NCBI GenBank assembly: GCA_020431945.1
Contig: JAGQHH010000218.1
Location: forward strand, 1-41,932
DNA from: Cyanobacteria bacterium HKST-UBA02
GTDB taxonomy: Bacteria; Cyanobacteriota; Vampirovibrionia; Obscuribacterales; Obscuribacteraceae
Direction of reading: 5' to 3'
Length of the DNA: 41,932 bases
In this document: piece after piece, positions 20,106 to 28,404 of the stretch
Layout: each line of letters opens with the position of its first letter
How positions within the stretch are numbered: position 1 is the first letter of the stretch
Made by a program: the position numbers and the translations under genes
The notes under the pieces: generated by a model
Database searches by the model: none
Told to the model about the DNA's origin: nothing
What the model saw: only the letters and a program-made list of their open reading frames with translations

Positions 20106-20816
20106 TCAATCAATCCCCAGTTCTTCCGCCAGCCTATCGTATTCAGCCGACCCGATGGTCCAGAGGAAAGACTGGAGGTCGTGGTAGTCCTTGGGCTCCA
20201 GATCGGCAATCGCCGCCCTCACCTGATCCGCCAGGTCGAGCAGGCGCTCATAGGTGGTGATCGAAGGGGTGGAGGAATAGGCGAGGTCGTAGCCGAGCTC
20301 CGCGGCAGCCACTTTCATGGCGGTGGGCTTCATGATGATGAATTTTTTGGGCTGGGCGATAAAAGGGAAAAAAGTGACGATGGGCCAGGAGAGAACCCGG
20401 GACTTCTTACGGGGCAATTGCGAGACCGAGACGATCCAGGCGATCATGCGGCTCGACACCGTACCCCTTTCATAGAGAAGTTGATAGAGACCCTCGGCAA
20501 AAATGCTGGCACCTGATACGGTGCGCACTGCATCGCGCAGAGCCATTTTCTCGAAGGAGAAAAGAAAATTGCACCGGGACTCCACCGCCAGGGCCCGGCT
20601 GGCGATCTCCTGATACTCCCTGGCTCTCAAGAGCGCCTCGAACTCGCGACGGGCAAGATTGCGATTGAATAGCTTGTGCGCCTCCCACTTATAGGTCCTC
20701 TCCCAGTCGATATATCGCTCGTCTTGAAAAGCGTCCGGGAAGAACTTCAAGAACCGCTTCTTGTGCCGGGCAAGGGCACGCATGTCAATACGGCTGGTAG
20801 TTGCAGGGCTTTTCAC
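20106..20816 (-). CDS. Conserved hypothetical protein
   Basis: 236 residues, mostly helical and basic at the N-terminus (RALARHKKRFLKFFPDAFQDERYIDWERTYKW). The segment WPIVTFFPFIAQPKKFIIMKPT followed by an AAAELGYDLAYSSTPSITTYERLL block and DYHDLQSFLWTIG I recall as characteristic of a widespread uncharacterised family (recollection, not a search). No catalytic motif stands out. The GTG start at 20816 overlaps the stop of the upstream M28 peptidase (GTGA), and AGAGAGG lies about 8 nt before it, so the two are translationally coupled. Function cannot be stated. Confidence 0.75.
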   Translation of the reverse strand: MKSPATTSRIDMRALARHKKRFLKFFPDAFQDERYIDWERTYKWEAHKLFNRNLARREFEALLRAREYQEIASRALAVESRCNFLFSFEKMALRDAVRTVSGASIFAEGLYQLLYERGTVSSRMIAWIVSVSQLPRKKSRVLSWPIVTFFPFIAQPKKFIIMKPTAMKVAAAELGYDLAYSSTPSITTYERLLDLADQVRAAIADLEPKDYHDLQSFLWTIGSAEYDRLAEELGID

Positions 20817-21862
20817 TTCGGTTTCCTCTCTGGATCCTTTGTAAGATATCCCCTGGCACCGCTCAGATCAAGCAGCATCTCCCGGAGCCCGGCCACAGCC
20901 CGGGTGTACCTCTCCCGGTCGATTGTGTCGGGAAGATCGCTTGCCCTGTGATAATTGGGATTCCTGAAATTGGCGGAATCGGTGACCATGAAGCTCCGGT
21001 AGCCGTTCAGGTCGAAACAATAATTGTCCGATCTGGAGATATCCTCGAAACAATCGAATGCAGCGATGCCTCTCGATGGGAGCCGGGCTCTGTCACGAAA
21101 GGAGCCCAGCGAGTCGGCGATGAAACCCCGGGAGGACATCCTCCCGACAAAAAAGAGAAAGTCTCCCCGCTCCGGGAGCAAGCCTAGAACCGGTATCGGA
21201 TAGGTCTGGGAGCCCTTCTCGTCACGATAATAGCCCAGGGTCTCCAGGGCGATCATGCCTCTGATTCTCTCGCCCTTCTCTTTGCAACGCCGGGCATAAA
21301 GGAAGGAGCCCATTTTGTCGGACCAGAAAAAGGGATACTCTTCGTTTGTGAAAGCAATGAAACGCACCGTCGAGTCGGGCTCGGCGCTGCGCATGGAGTG
21401 TGCCAGCTCGAGTAGCGCGGCGATGCCGGTGCCGTTGTCGTCGGCCCCTGGACAACCCGGGACGGTGTCATAATGAGCTCCGACGATCAGGACCTCACCG
21501 GGATTCTTCGTTCCCTGCAAGCAAGCCTCGATATTGCGATAAGGCAAACCGTCGATCTCATAGACCTGCTCTTCCACCTCATAGCCGGAGGCTCTGAAAG
21601 TCTCGGCTATATAGGAAGCAGCTCGCTCGAGATTCCGGTGCTTGTTCTGATTGCGCTCGCCGATCTCGACACAGAGCACTTCGAGATGCCTCATCAGATG
21701 GTCGGCAATTTCCTGCTCTTCGGCGCTCAGGGCCGGGGGCTCGCCGCTATAACTCTTGCCGGGCATGCCGATCATGGCGAAGACGGCGATTGCTCCTGCT
21801 AGAAGACCGAGCACTGAAAGTGTCCCCAGGGACAGAAGAGCGAATCTAAACAGGGGCCGCAA
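20813..21862 (-). CDS. Membrane-anchored M28-family zinc aminopeptidase
   Basis: 349 residues. One N-terminal transmembrane or signal helix (LLSLGTLSVLGLLAGAIAVFAMIG) precedes a periplasmic M28 domain. Zinc-site motifs appear in family order: AHYDT (H130, D132), GADDNGTG (D141 as bridging ligand), FTNEE (catalytic and ligand Glu near 174-175), a later Asp in the NYCFDLNG region, and the terminal His in NPNYHRASD. Such enzymes release N-terminal amino acids from exported peptides. The start is TTG with GGAG upstream, 6 nt after the permease stop. Being co-transcribed with an amino-acid permease makes peptide scavenging plausible. Confidence 0.9.
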   Translation of the reverse strand: MRPLFRFALLSLGTLSVLGLLAGAIAVFAMIGMPGKSYSGEPPALSAEEQEIADHLMRHLEVLCVEIGERNQNKHRNLERAASYIAETFRASGYEVEEQVYEIDGLPYRNIEACLQGTKNPGEVLIVGAHYDTVPGCPGADDNGTGIAALLELAHSMRSAEPDSTVRFIAFTNEEYPFFWSDKMGSFLYARRCKEKGERIRGMIALETLGYYRDEKGSQTYPIPVLGLLPERGDFLFFVGRMSSRGFIADSLGSFRDRARLPSRGIAAFDCFEDISRSDNYCFDLNGYRSFMVTDSANFRNPNYHRASDLPDTIDRERYTRAVAGLREMLLDLSGARGYLTKDPERKPK

Positions 21863-21868
21863 GACTCT

Positions 21869-24094
21869 CTACTCCTGGCCCACGACCCTGCCGAAAAGGG
21901 CCTTCACAGGATGATAGTGCTTGACGAGAATCACCGGCTTGCCTGCATAACGCGCTATGGATTCGGGGATGCTCCCGAAGATGATCTGAGGATAGATACT
22001 GCCGCCGGCGGCCCCGACCACCACGGCATCGTATTCTTTAGCCGTCTCGATTACCCCGACGCTCACGGACTTGTGCCGGATCAGCCGGCTGTCCGCTGTC
22101 ACGTCACCGCTCCTGGCGATCTTATCCCGGCTCTCCTCCAGCCGATCGCTGACCAGGCGGCTCTCTTTTTCTTCCACATCCGGGCGGAGCACACCGCATA
22201 CGGTGACGGAGCCGCCATTAGCGCTGAGGATGGAGCCGACATAGCTGGCGGCGCAACGAGCATGCTCACCGCCTGCCGAAGGCAGTAGGAATTTGCGCAG
22301 CGGTCCTTCGGTCTTCTCCTTGCCGGGCTTTACCAGAATCACGTCAGCCCTGGCATGGTTGACCACGGCGTCCACAACCTCGCCCAGGATCTTCTCCCTT
22401 GTAGTCGTATAGCCTTTCCAGCCCAGGACTATGAGGTCGCAATCCCGCTCTCTCGAAGTCTCCAGGATCGCCCGGCCGGCATCGTGCCCGATACGGACCA
22501 GGGAGGTGACCGGCACGCCGTATTGAAGGGCGGTCTCGTGAGCGAGCTCGAGGATCTGTCTCTGCCGCTGGACGATAGGGTCTTCACGGCTGGGCGGGAG
22601 CTGCTCCGGCACCACCGCCACGCGCAGGGTGACGATCTCGCCATTGCGATCCCGGGCTATCCCGGCGGCCAGCTCGATGAGCAGGGGGACATTGTCCGGA
22701 TTGGCCAGGGGAACGAGAATCCGGAAGGGATGTTTCTGGGTAGTAGCAGAGCGCTGCAATGCCACCCTGGACGGTGCGCCGGGCAAAACCGTCTCGTCCG
22801 CCTGGAAGCCCTTCCAGGCAAGAAATGCCACTATGCCAAGAATAATCGAGCCGCTGGCCATGGCAAGGGGGATAGGATGGTGCACGATCTGCAAGAGCAG
22901 ATAAAGATTGGCGATAATGCCCAGAGCCGGCATGAGGGGCACCATGGGCACCTTGAAGGGCCGCTCGATATCCTTGAACTTGCGCCGGTGTACTATAAGC
23001 GCGGCATTGACGAAAATCAGGGCCACCAGAAGAACCGTATCGGCGAAGTGAGCCAGGTCCTCGATATTGAGACCGACTGTGAAGGCGAGAATAGCGCCGC
23101 CCACCAGAACCAGGGAGATAATCGGTGTGCGCGTGCTCTTGTTGACGATTCCGAACTCCGCCGGAAAATGACCGAGACGGCTCATGGAGAGCATCACTCG
23201 CGAGCCTGCCATGATCGAGGCATTGGACGCCGAGATCATCGAGAAAATGGCGCCGCCGATGATCACATAACCACCGAAGTCGCCCAGATACTGCTTGGCG
23301 GCTGTTCCCATGGCAGCCTCGGTATACTCGGTGAGCCCGGCAGCAATGAGAACCATGACTACTGCCGAGTAAAGAAGCGTTACCACGGTCATCGATATGA
23401 AGATAGCTCTTGGAATCGTCTTTATCGGATCTTTCACCTCCCCCGCCGAAGCGGCGATGGCGGAGAAGCCGAAGAAAGTGATAAAGACCATGGCAGCGGT
23501 GGATGCAATGCGCCCGATGTCATAGCTTATCTGGCTGACCATCAGGTCCACATTGACGCTTGCCAGCCCTCCGGTCACGAACCAGAGGAGGAGAACCACC
23601 TTGGCAAGGGTGACCACGATCTGGAACTGCCCGCTCTCCTTGGTCCCCTTGATATTCAAGAGGGTGAGACCGAGCAGCGCGACCACGCCAGAAGCGGCCT
23701 CCACCGGCGTCTTCCAGACGAACTCGAAGAAATATTTTGAGAGGCTCGAAAGGTAGAAGGCGCAGGACGACGTATAGCCGAGAAAGAGGCACCAGCCCAC
23801 GACATAAGCCAGGGGAGCACGGAAAGTACGTCGGGAATAGAGATATGCTTCCCCGGACTCCGGATAGATCGAGGAGAACTCGCAATAGGTGAGGGCGGTG
23901 AACATCGAGACACCACCGGCGAGCAAAAATGAGACTATGGCGGAGGAGCCGACATTGCGAATTGCCAGCCCAGAGAGGGTGAAGATGCCGGCGGCTATCA
24001 TGGTGCCGACACCGATGGCCAGCGCCGCAGTCAGACCCAGATCGCGGCTGAGCTCGGTCTCGATATGAAGTTGTGGCTTACTCTTGTCAGGCAC
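21869..24094 (-). CDS. APC-family amino-acid permease fused to two Usp domains
   Basis: 741 residues. The first 430 or so form a 12-helix APC transporter with the family opening LGLTAALAIGVGTMIAAGIFTLSG and YCEFSSIYPESGEAYLYSRR. Two cytoplasmic Usp-like domains follow: one from about 455 (HPFRILVPLANPDNVPLLIELAAG, with DLIVLGWKG) and one from about 605 to the end (FLLPSAGGEHARCAASYV, with DAVVVGAAGGSIYPQIIFGSIPE). Similar permease-Usp fusions are common in bacteria and archaea; the Usp part is thought to regulate transport by nucleotide binding. The GTG start at 24094 has no strong ribosome site. First gene of the 24094-20106 operon. Confidence 0.93.
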   Translation of the reverse strand: MPDKSKPQLHIETELSRDLGLTAALAIGVGTMIAAGIFTLSGLAIRNVGSSAIVSFLLAGGVSMFTALTYCEFSSIYPESGEAYLYSRRTFRAPLAYVVGWCLFLGYTSSCAFYLSSLSKYFFEFVWKTPVEAASGVVALLGLTLLNIKGTKESGQFQIVVTLAKVVLLLWFVTGGLASVNVDLMVSQISYDIGRIASTAAMVFITFFGFSAIAASAGEVKDPIKTIPRAIFISMTVVTLLYSAVVMVLIAAGLTEYTEAAMGTAAKQYLGDFGGYVIIGGAIFSMISASNASIMAGSRVMLSMSRLGHFPAEFGIVNKSTRTPIISLVLVGGAILAFTVGLNIEDLAHFADTVLLVALIFVNAALIVHRRKFKDIERPFKVPMVPLMPALGIIANLYLLLQIVHHPIPLAMASGSIILGIVAFLAWKGFQADETVLPGAPSRVALQRSATTQKHPFRILVPLANPDNVPLLIELAAGIARDRNGEIVTLRVAVVPEQLPPSREDPIVQRQRQILELAHETALQYGVPVTSLVRIGHDAGRAILETSRERDCDLIVLGWKGYTTTREKILGEVVDAVVNHARADVILVKPGKEKTEGPLRKFLLPSAGGEHARCAASYVGSILSANGGSVTVCGVLRPDVEEKESRLVSDRLEESRDKIARSGDVTADSRLIRHKSVSVGVIETAKEYDAVVVGAAGGSIYPQIIFGSIPESIARYAGKPVILVKHYHPVKALFGRVVGQE

Positions 24095-24159
24095 TCAATG
24101 ATGCTACCACCTTGTAAACAGTAAGCCGTGCTCCTTTAGAAATAGCCTAAAATATAGCG

Positions 24160-25017
24160 ATGAGCGCTCTTGCCATCTCCATCGTAGTGGTCGCCGCAGC
24201 CCTGCACGCTTACTGGAATCTTCTCGCCCGCTCGAGCGGTAATTTCAGGCTCTTCGGCTGGCTCTCGGGCCTGGTGGGGACGGTCTTTTTCATGCCGCTT
24301 TTCCTCTGGGTCCTGGCAACCGGATCGCCTTTCTGGAACGCCACCACTATCGGTGCTATCTGCTTCTCGGTAATGCTCCAGTGCATCGGTTTCAATTGCA
24401 TCCTGCTGGGCTACAAGCTCGGAGACTACTCGGTGATGTATCCGGTCACCAGGGGCACCGGCCCACTGTTCGCCACCATAGCAGCGATTCTTTTTTTGAG
24501 CGAGCGCCCTTCCCTGGGAGCGCTCTCCGGCATAGCCCTGATCATGAGCGGGGTCTTCGCCATCGGCGGCGGTGCCACGATAGTCGGCAAGGAATCCTTC
24601 AGACCCGTGGCTTTCGGTTGTCTCACCGGCCTGGTGATAGCCGCCGTCACAGTCTGGTCCAAGCACTGCCTGAGCGATCTCGGGATCCCCTTCGTCGTCC
24701 TGGAATACTGTGGAGTCGTCGGGGTATTTCTGGTTCTCACTCCTTATGCTCTCAGCCACCGCAAAGAGCTGGCCGGCGAGTGGCAGGCGAATAAGAGAGC
24801 CATATTCGGCGTAGCCACTCTGCGATCGGCGGCATATATGAGCATTCTCTATGTGCTCTCCACGACGCCGGTCTATTATGTCGCCCCCCTGAGGGAGATG
24901 AGCATACTCTTCGCTGCGGTCATCGGCGGCACTCTCTTGAAAGAAGGTCAGTTCGCTAGACGCCTCACCGCAGCCATAGTGATGTTCGCCGGTCTGGTCT
25001 GCCTTTCTCTCAACTGA
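24160..25017 (+). CDS. EamA/DMT-superfamily transporter
   Basis: 285 residues with ten predicted membrane helices in two five-helix repeats. The first repeat ends in ILFLSERPSLGALSGIALIMSGV and the second in REMSILFAAVIGGTLLKEGQFARRLTAAIVMFAGLVCL, the E-R/E-x-P and G-x-x-L-I endings of EamA domains. It opens with AISIVVVAAALHAYWNLLARSS, also typical. Substrate unknown (a drug, metabolite or amino-acid exporter). No Shine-Dalgarno is seen. The TAAAAT-like element just upstream (24148) would start transcription close to the ATG, so a leaderless message is possible. Its 3' end overlaps the convergent histidine kinase gene by 8 nt. Confidence 0.9.
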   Translation: MSALAISIVVVAAALHAYWNLLARSSGNFRLFGWLSGLVGTVFFMPLFLWVLATGSPFWNATTIGAICFSVMLQCIGFNCILLGYKLGDYSVMYPVTRGTGPLFATIAAILFLSERPSLGALSGIALIMSGVFAIGGGATIVGKESFRPVAFGCLTGLVIAAVTVWSKHCLSDLGIPFVVLEYCGVVGVFLVLTPYALSHRKELAGEWQANKRAIFGVATLRSAAYMSILYVLSTTPVYYVAPLREMSILFAAVIGGTLLKEGQFARRLTAAIVMFAGLVCLSLN

Positions 25018-26815
25018 CGCCTGGAAGAGTGAAGGAGAATGTAGTGCCCTCGCCCTCGGTGCTTTCCACTTTGATCTCACCGCCGTGAAGCTCGACGATG
25101 GCTTTGCAGATCGTGAGGCCCAGACCGGATCCGACCGCGACTACGGTCTCGCTCTTGTGAGCCTGCTGGAAGCGATCGAAAACGAAAGGCAGTAAATCAG
25201 CGGAAATGCCTTTGCCCCGATCACTCACGCTTATCTCCACCAGCTCCTCCTGCGACCTGGCGCTGAGGGTGACGGTGCCGCCGGATGGAGAGAACTTGAG
25301 AGCATTGGCGATGAGATTCTGCAGGACCCTCTCGATCTTGCCTTCATCAGCCCTCACTGAAAAGCGACAGGGCTCGATCTCGATGCGATTGCCATTGCTT
25401 GCCGTGCCGAAAAGCTGGACAGCCTGCTCCATGAGGGGCTGCACCTCGACTTCGTTCAGACTCAACTCCATGGAGCCCGACTTGATTTTTTCCACATCGA
25501 GCAGATCGTTGATCAGTGTGAGCATGCGGCGCGAATTGCGCTCCGCCACCAGGCTGAGATTCTCGCCATTCTCGGTGAGCTCGCCAAGCATGCCGGTCTC
25601 GAGCATCTCCAGGAAAGCCATCACCGACGAGAGGGGAGTGCGCAGATCGTGAGTGATCATAGCCACCAGATCCTGCTTCAAGCGCTCCAGCTCCATGCGC
25701 TCGGTGATATCGTGAATGACGCAGAAAAGAGACTTCTCGGTCTGGGACCAGTGCACCGACCACAGTGTCATGGGAGTGCGCCCGTCCTTATGCTTGAGAC
25801 GCGCCTCGAAAGGCTGGGAGAGCTCCCCGCTCTTAACCGCCTCGATGGCGGCGAGGACGGCGGGAATGTCGTCCTGGACCACGGTATCGACGAAATATGC
25901 GCCGAGCAGATCATCGGGACCGAGACCGAGAACCTGCTCCACAGCCGGGTTTATCGCCTGGAATCGACCCTGCTCGTCTATGGAGCAGACCATGTCTTTG
26001 ACATTGTCGAGGACGGCACGCTCTTTGCGAGCCGCTTCCGAAAGGGAACGGGCCATGGCATGAAAAGTCCGGTCCAGACCGGCGATCTCGTCGTCGCCTT
26101 CGAGAGGCGGATTGAGATCCCTGCCGCCGGCCAGCCTGACGGCATTGTCGCTCATGATTTTAATTCGCTCGGTAATGGTCCTCACCAGAAAGAGCGCCAG
26201 GACCAGGCTCAAAAGAATATTGACCACGAGACCACCGAAAAGCATGACTTTCATCTGTCTCCGGTACTCAGCCAGCTTTTCCGGGCTCTGCCGGGCGATC
26301 TCCTTTTGATCCTGGCTCATCTTGACGAACTCTTCGCTTCGAAAGAAGATGGCATGCTCCCTTGCCTCCTTCCAGAGCCGCTTGCGCTCCTTCCGGTATT
26401 CCGGCGACCACAGGCTCTCATCCCGGGGACCGTTCTTCAGTTTGTCCAGGGTCTGGAGAGAGAGCTCGATATTCTCGGTAGCTTTGTTCACCAGCTTGCG
26501 TTGATTGCGATCGTGCTTGACCAGGGACTTCAGTTCTCTGGTCAGTCTTTTCACCTCGGCAAGGTGCTCCTGATAGAGAGACTCGTCGAGGACATAAGTA
26601 CTGGCGGCGAGATTGGTGATATTGCCGTAGACGTCATAGACGATCCGCAGCACCAGATTGATGTCCTCGGTGATACGCTGGGAGCGAAGCGCCCGGGCCG
26701 CCTCGCGCTCGGCCTGGGACTCAAGATCGGCAACAGACCAGACGAAAAAGATCTCCGCCGCCAGTATGGCGGTGACTAGTGAAAGGACCCTGGCTGTTAG
26801 AGAAATACGCACCAT
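25010..26815 (-). CDS. Sensor histidine kinase (TM-sensor-TM-HAMP-PAS-HisKA-HATPase)
   Basis: 601 residues. TM1 (about 5-28) and TM2 (about 190-212) flank a helical periplasmic sensor of some 160 residues. A HAMP linker (ITERIKIMSDNAVRLAGG..DDEIAGLDRTFHAM) and a PAS domain (VKDMVCSIDEQGRFQAINPAVEQVLGLG) follow. HisKA has the phosphorylatable His in MITHDLRTPLSSV. HATPase has the N box LIANALKFSP, G1 SDRGKGIS and G2 GSGLGLTICK. It is divergent from its OmpR-type partner (starting 26857) with a 41-nt intergenic region, which makes the pair likely. It is paralogous in layout to the kinase at 32869. The signal is unknown. Confidence 0.94.
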   Translation of the reverse strand: MVRISLTARVLSLVTAILAAEIFFVWSVADLESQAEREAARALRSQRITEDINLVLRIVYDVYGNITNLAASTYVLDESLYQEHLAEVKRLTRELKSLVKHDRNQRKLVNKATENIELSLQTLDKLKNGPRDESLWSPEYRKERKRLWKEAREHAIFFRSEEFVKMSQDQKEIARQSPEKLAEYRRQMKVMLFGGLVVNILLSLVLALFLVRTITERIKIMSDNAVRLAGGRDLNPPLEGDDEIAGLDRTFHAMARSLSEAARKERAVLDNVKDMVCSIDEQGRFQAINPAVEQVLGLGPDDLLGAYFVDTVVQDDIPAVLAAIEAVKSGELSQPFEARLKHKDGRTPMTLWSVHWSQTEKSLFCVIHDITERMELERLKQDLVAMITHDLRTPLSSVMAFLEMLETGMLGELTENGENLSLVAERNSRRMLTLINDLLDVEKIKSGSMELSLNEVEVQPLMEQAVQLFGTASNGNRIEIEPCRFSVRADEGKIERVLQNLIANALKFSPSGGTVTLSARSQEELVEISVSDRGKGISADLLPFVFDRFQQAHKSETVVAVGSGLGLTICKAIVELHGGEIKVESTEGEGTTFSFTLPGVS

Positions 26816-26822
26816 GGAGTAA

Positions 26823-26828
26823 TATAAT
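26823..26828 (+). promoter_or_regulatory. Perfect -10 (TATAAT) for the response regulator
   Basis: TATAAT in the 41-nt gap between the divergent kinase and regulator genes. It would give a leader of about 22 nt ending in the AGAGG ribosome site of the regulator. The matching -35 would lie inside the kinase start region and is weak. Confidence 0.5.
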
Positions 26829-26856
26829 CTATTCCGGCTCGGAGAACAGAGGCAAT

Positions 26857-27537
26857 ATGGCCAAGATACTGCTGGTCGAAGACGACAGGGACCTGGCGAA
26901 TATGGTGGTGCAATGGCTCACCGCCGAGCGTTATGCCGTAGACGTATGTCACGACGGCAGATCCGGGCTCGACTACCTGAGCATCAACGAATACGATGTC
27001 GCCATCATCGACTGGGACCTCCCTCTTCTCCTGGGAATAGATATAGTCCGGGAATTCCGGGGAAAGGGCGGTGACACGCCGATAATTTTTCTCACCGGCA
27101 AAGATAGAATCAGCGACAAAGAGCAGGGCTTCGACTCCGGCGCCGACGACTATCTCACCAAGCCGTTTTCTGTCCGGGAGCTGGCCGCCAGGATAAGGGC
27201 CCTGCTCAGACGCCCTTCCCAGGTCGTTCCCAGTATTATGAGAAGCGGAGATATAGAGCTCGATCCGGCTCTGCACAAAGTCACCAGAGCCGGTCAGGAA
27301 GTGCATCTGTCTCCCAAAGACTTCGAGCTCCTGGAATTTCTCATGCGGCACCCGGATCAGGTCTTCTCCGGCGACGCTCTCCTGACCAGGATCTGGCCCT
27401 CCGACTCGGAATCCACATCCGATGCCCTGCGCAGCGCCGTCAAACGAATTCGAAAGAAGCTGGATTCCGGCGAGAACGAATCCGACTCGATCATAGAGAA
27501 TGTCCCGAGAGTCGGCTATCGCATTCGCTCGAGCTGA
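26857..27537 (+). CDS. OmpR/PhoB-family response regulator
   Basis: 226 residues: receiver domain (1-118) and winged-helix DNA-binding domain (about 130-225). The receiver has the acidic pair in LLVEDDRD, the phospho-acceptor D52 in IIDWDLP, Thr in IFLTGKD and Lys in ADDYLTKPF. The DNA-binding half has GDIELDPALHKVTRAGQEVHLSPKDFELLEFLMRHPDQVFSGDALL and ends VPRVGYRIRSS. The start MAKILLVEDD follows AGAGG; reading further upstream would add an atypical N-terminal extension. The partner is the divergent histidine kinase. This class binds 11-bp direct repeats, and such repeats precede genes nearby. Confidence 0.94.
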   Translation: MAKILLVEDDRDLANMVVQWLTAERYAVDVCHDGRSGLDYLSINEYDVAIIDWDLPLLLGIDIVREFRGKGGDTPIIFLTGKDRISDKEQGFDSGADDYLTKPFSVRELAARIRALLRRPSQVVPSIMRSGDIELDPALHKVTRAGQEVHLSPKDFELLEFLMRHPDQVFSGDALLTRIWPSDSESTSDALRSAVKRIRKKLDSGENESDSIIENVPRVGYRIRSS

Positions 27538-27565
27538 TCTCTTTCCGAGATCGACACAAGAAGCG

Positions 27566-27588
27566 AAAAAGGAGCCATCCGGCTCCTT
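27566..27588. terminator. Rho-independent terminator (bidirectional form)
   Basis: Hairpin AAGGAGCC-ATCC-GGCTCCTT (27569-27588) preceded by five A on the plus strand, which gives a T5 tail on the minus strand, 23 nt after the EF-hand gene stop. On the plus strand the T tail is weaker; it may also stop the regulator transcript. Confidence 0.75.
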
Positions 27589-27611
27589 GATCGTTTCCCT
27601 CATCGTCAAAC

Positions 27612-28202
27612 CTATTTGTAATAGCCATATCTGTCATAACGCGGGTACGTTTGCCTGCCCTTAACAACAGCAATCGCATCGAGAACGGCCCCGGTCTGAC
27701 TGATCACTTCTGCCAGGGGCGCGACCGGTTTTTCAGGCTCGACCACATCGCATACCGCGGCGGCGATCTGGAGCCTGAGACCCTCGGGGCCGTAGTCTCC
27801 ACCGAGTTTCACCGGATGGCTCTTGCCCCAGTCCTTGATGTCGTCTACCGAAAGATTGTCATGGTCGGCGAGGAAGCCGCCCGGAAGCAGGTCGTTGGCG
27901 AGATCGATACGCTCGAAATTGTCCAGAGCATAGCGGGCGGCAGCCCCGGTCTTGAGCGGCAGTCCCTTTTTCAGGCTTTCCTCGAGCTCGGCTTTCGTGA
28001 TGTTGCCATCTTTGTCGAGATCGAGACTGTCCCGGGCTACGACCAGGAGCTGAGGAAGAATTCCGTCTTCTTCGAGCTTGGCAGAAAGCATCTTCTGGGT
28101 CTCGGGATCATGTTGCACCGGCGCCATTTGCTCGATAAAAAGATCCGCATCGATTAGGGGAGTACGACCGATAGTCTCTTCGAAACTGCATCTGCTTTCC
28201 AT
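27612..28202 (-). CDS. EF-hand protein, short paralogue
   Basis: 196 residues without a signal peptide. A canonical 12-residue EF-hand loop D61-x-D63-x-D65-G-N-I-x-x-x-E72 (DLDKDGNITKAE) is followed about 40 residues later by a block shared with the neighbouring gene: YALDNFERIDLANDL..GGFLADHDNLSVDDIKDW. The helix before the loop, LEEDGILPQLLVVARDSL, is also shared (ADEGVLPQLLVSEMDKI). Calcium binding is a fair inference. The C-terminal tail is Pro/Tyr/Arg-rich (RQTYPRYDRYGYYK). The start MESRCSF has GAGG about 8 nt upstream; a longer frame extends upstream but crosses the promoter repeats. Function unknown. Probably arose by duplication with the gene at 28405-29760. Confidence 0.8.
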   Translation of the reverse strand: MESRCSFEETIGRTPLIDADLFIEQMAPVQHDPETQKMLSAKLEEDGILPQLLVVARDSLDLDKDGNITKAELEESLKKGLPLKTGAAARYALDNFERIDLANDLLPGGFLADHDNLSVDDIKDWGKSHPVKLGGDYGPEGLRLQIAAAVCDVVEPEKPVAPLAEVISQTGAVLDAIAVVKGRQTYPRYDRYGYYK

Positions 28203-28296
28203 GGTAATTGCCTCTAAAAACTTGGGAGGGGAGGGAAGCTCGGGTTGAACTCCATACTCAGAGTCTATGACCCGGAGAGTGTCCAATGCCGGTCCG

Positions 28297-28318
28297 AGTT
28301 GTGTCAGAGTTGTGTCAG
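28297..28318 (-). promoter_or_regulatory. Tandem 11-bp direct repeat upstream of EF-hand gene
   Basis: On the minus strand the unit CTGACACAACT occurs twice with no gap (28308-28318, then 28297-28307) and is followed by CGG. The 11-bp period matches the spacing of OmpR/PhoB-family operators. A near-identical half-site with the same CGG follows at 29850-29860 before the next EF-hand gene, at almost the same distance from the start (about 90-95 nt). Confidence 0.6.
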
Positions 28319-28326
28319 AACACAAG

Positions 28327-28345
28327 AAAGGAGCCTGATGGCTCC
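28327..28345 (-). terminator. Rho-independent terminator of the long EF-hand gene
   Basis: Minus strand: stem GGAGCC (28345-28340), loop ATCA, stem GGCTCC (28335-28330), then TTTCTT. It lies 59 nt after the stop at 28405 and just before the repeats that precede the next gene, so the two EF-hand genes appear to be separate transcription units. Confidence 0.7.
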
Positions 28346-28404
28346 TCCCTTTCTCCCTCATCGACCGGACGCCGAGGCATGGCTCCCGGTTCCCTCTGAA
28401 AAAT

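Noticed and set aside
22355..23740. Long open frame (about 460 codons) antisense to the amino-acid permease
   Set aside because: It is rich in His, Asp, Gly and Gln with no membrane or domain pattern, while the opposite strand encodes a clear APC permease. It is a composition-driven shadow.
25649..26779. Plus-strand frame of about 376 codons opposite the first histidine kinase
   Set aside because: The kinase on the other strand has every expected motif; the antisense frame has none.
27541..27611. CRISPR or repeat array suggested by the repeated GGAGCC stems
   Set aside because: Only two copies exist, each a self-complementary terminator hairpin, with no regular spacers.
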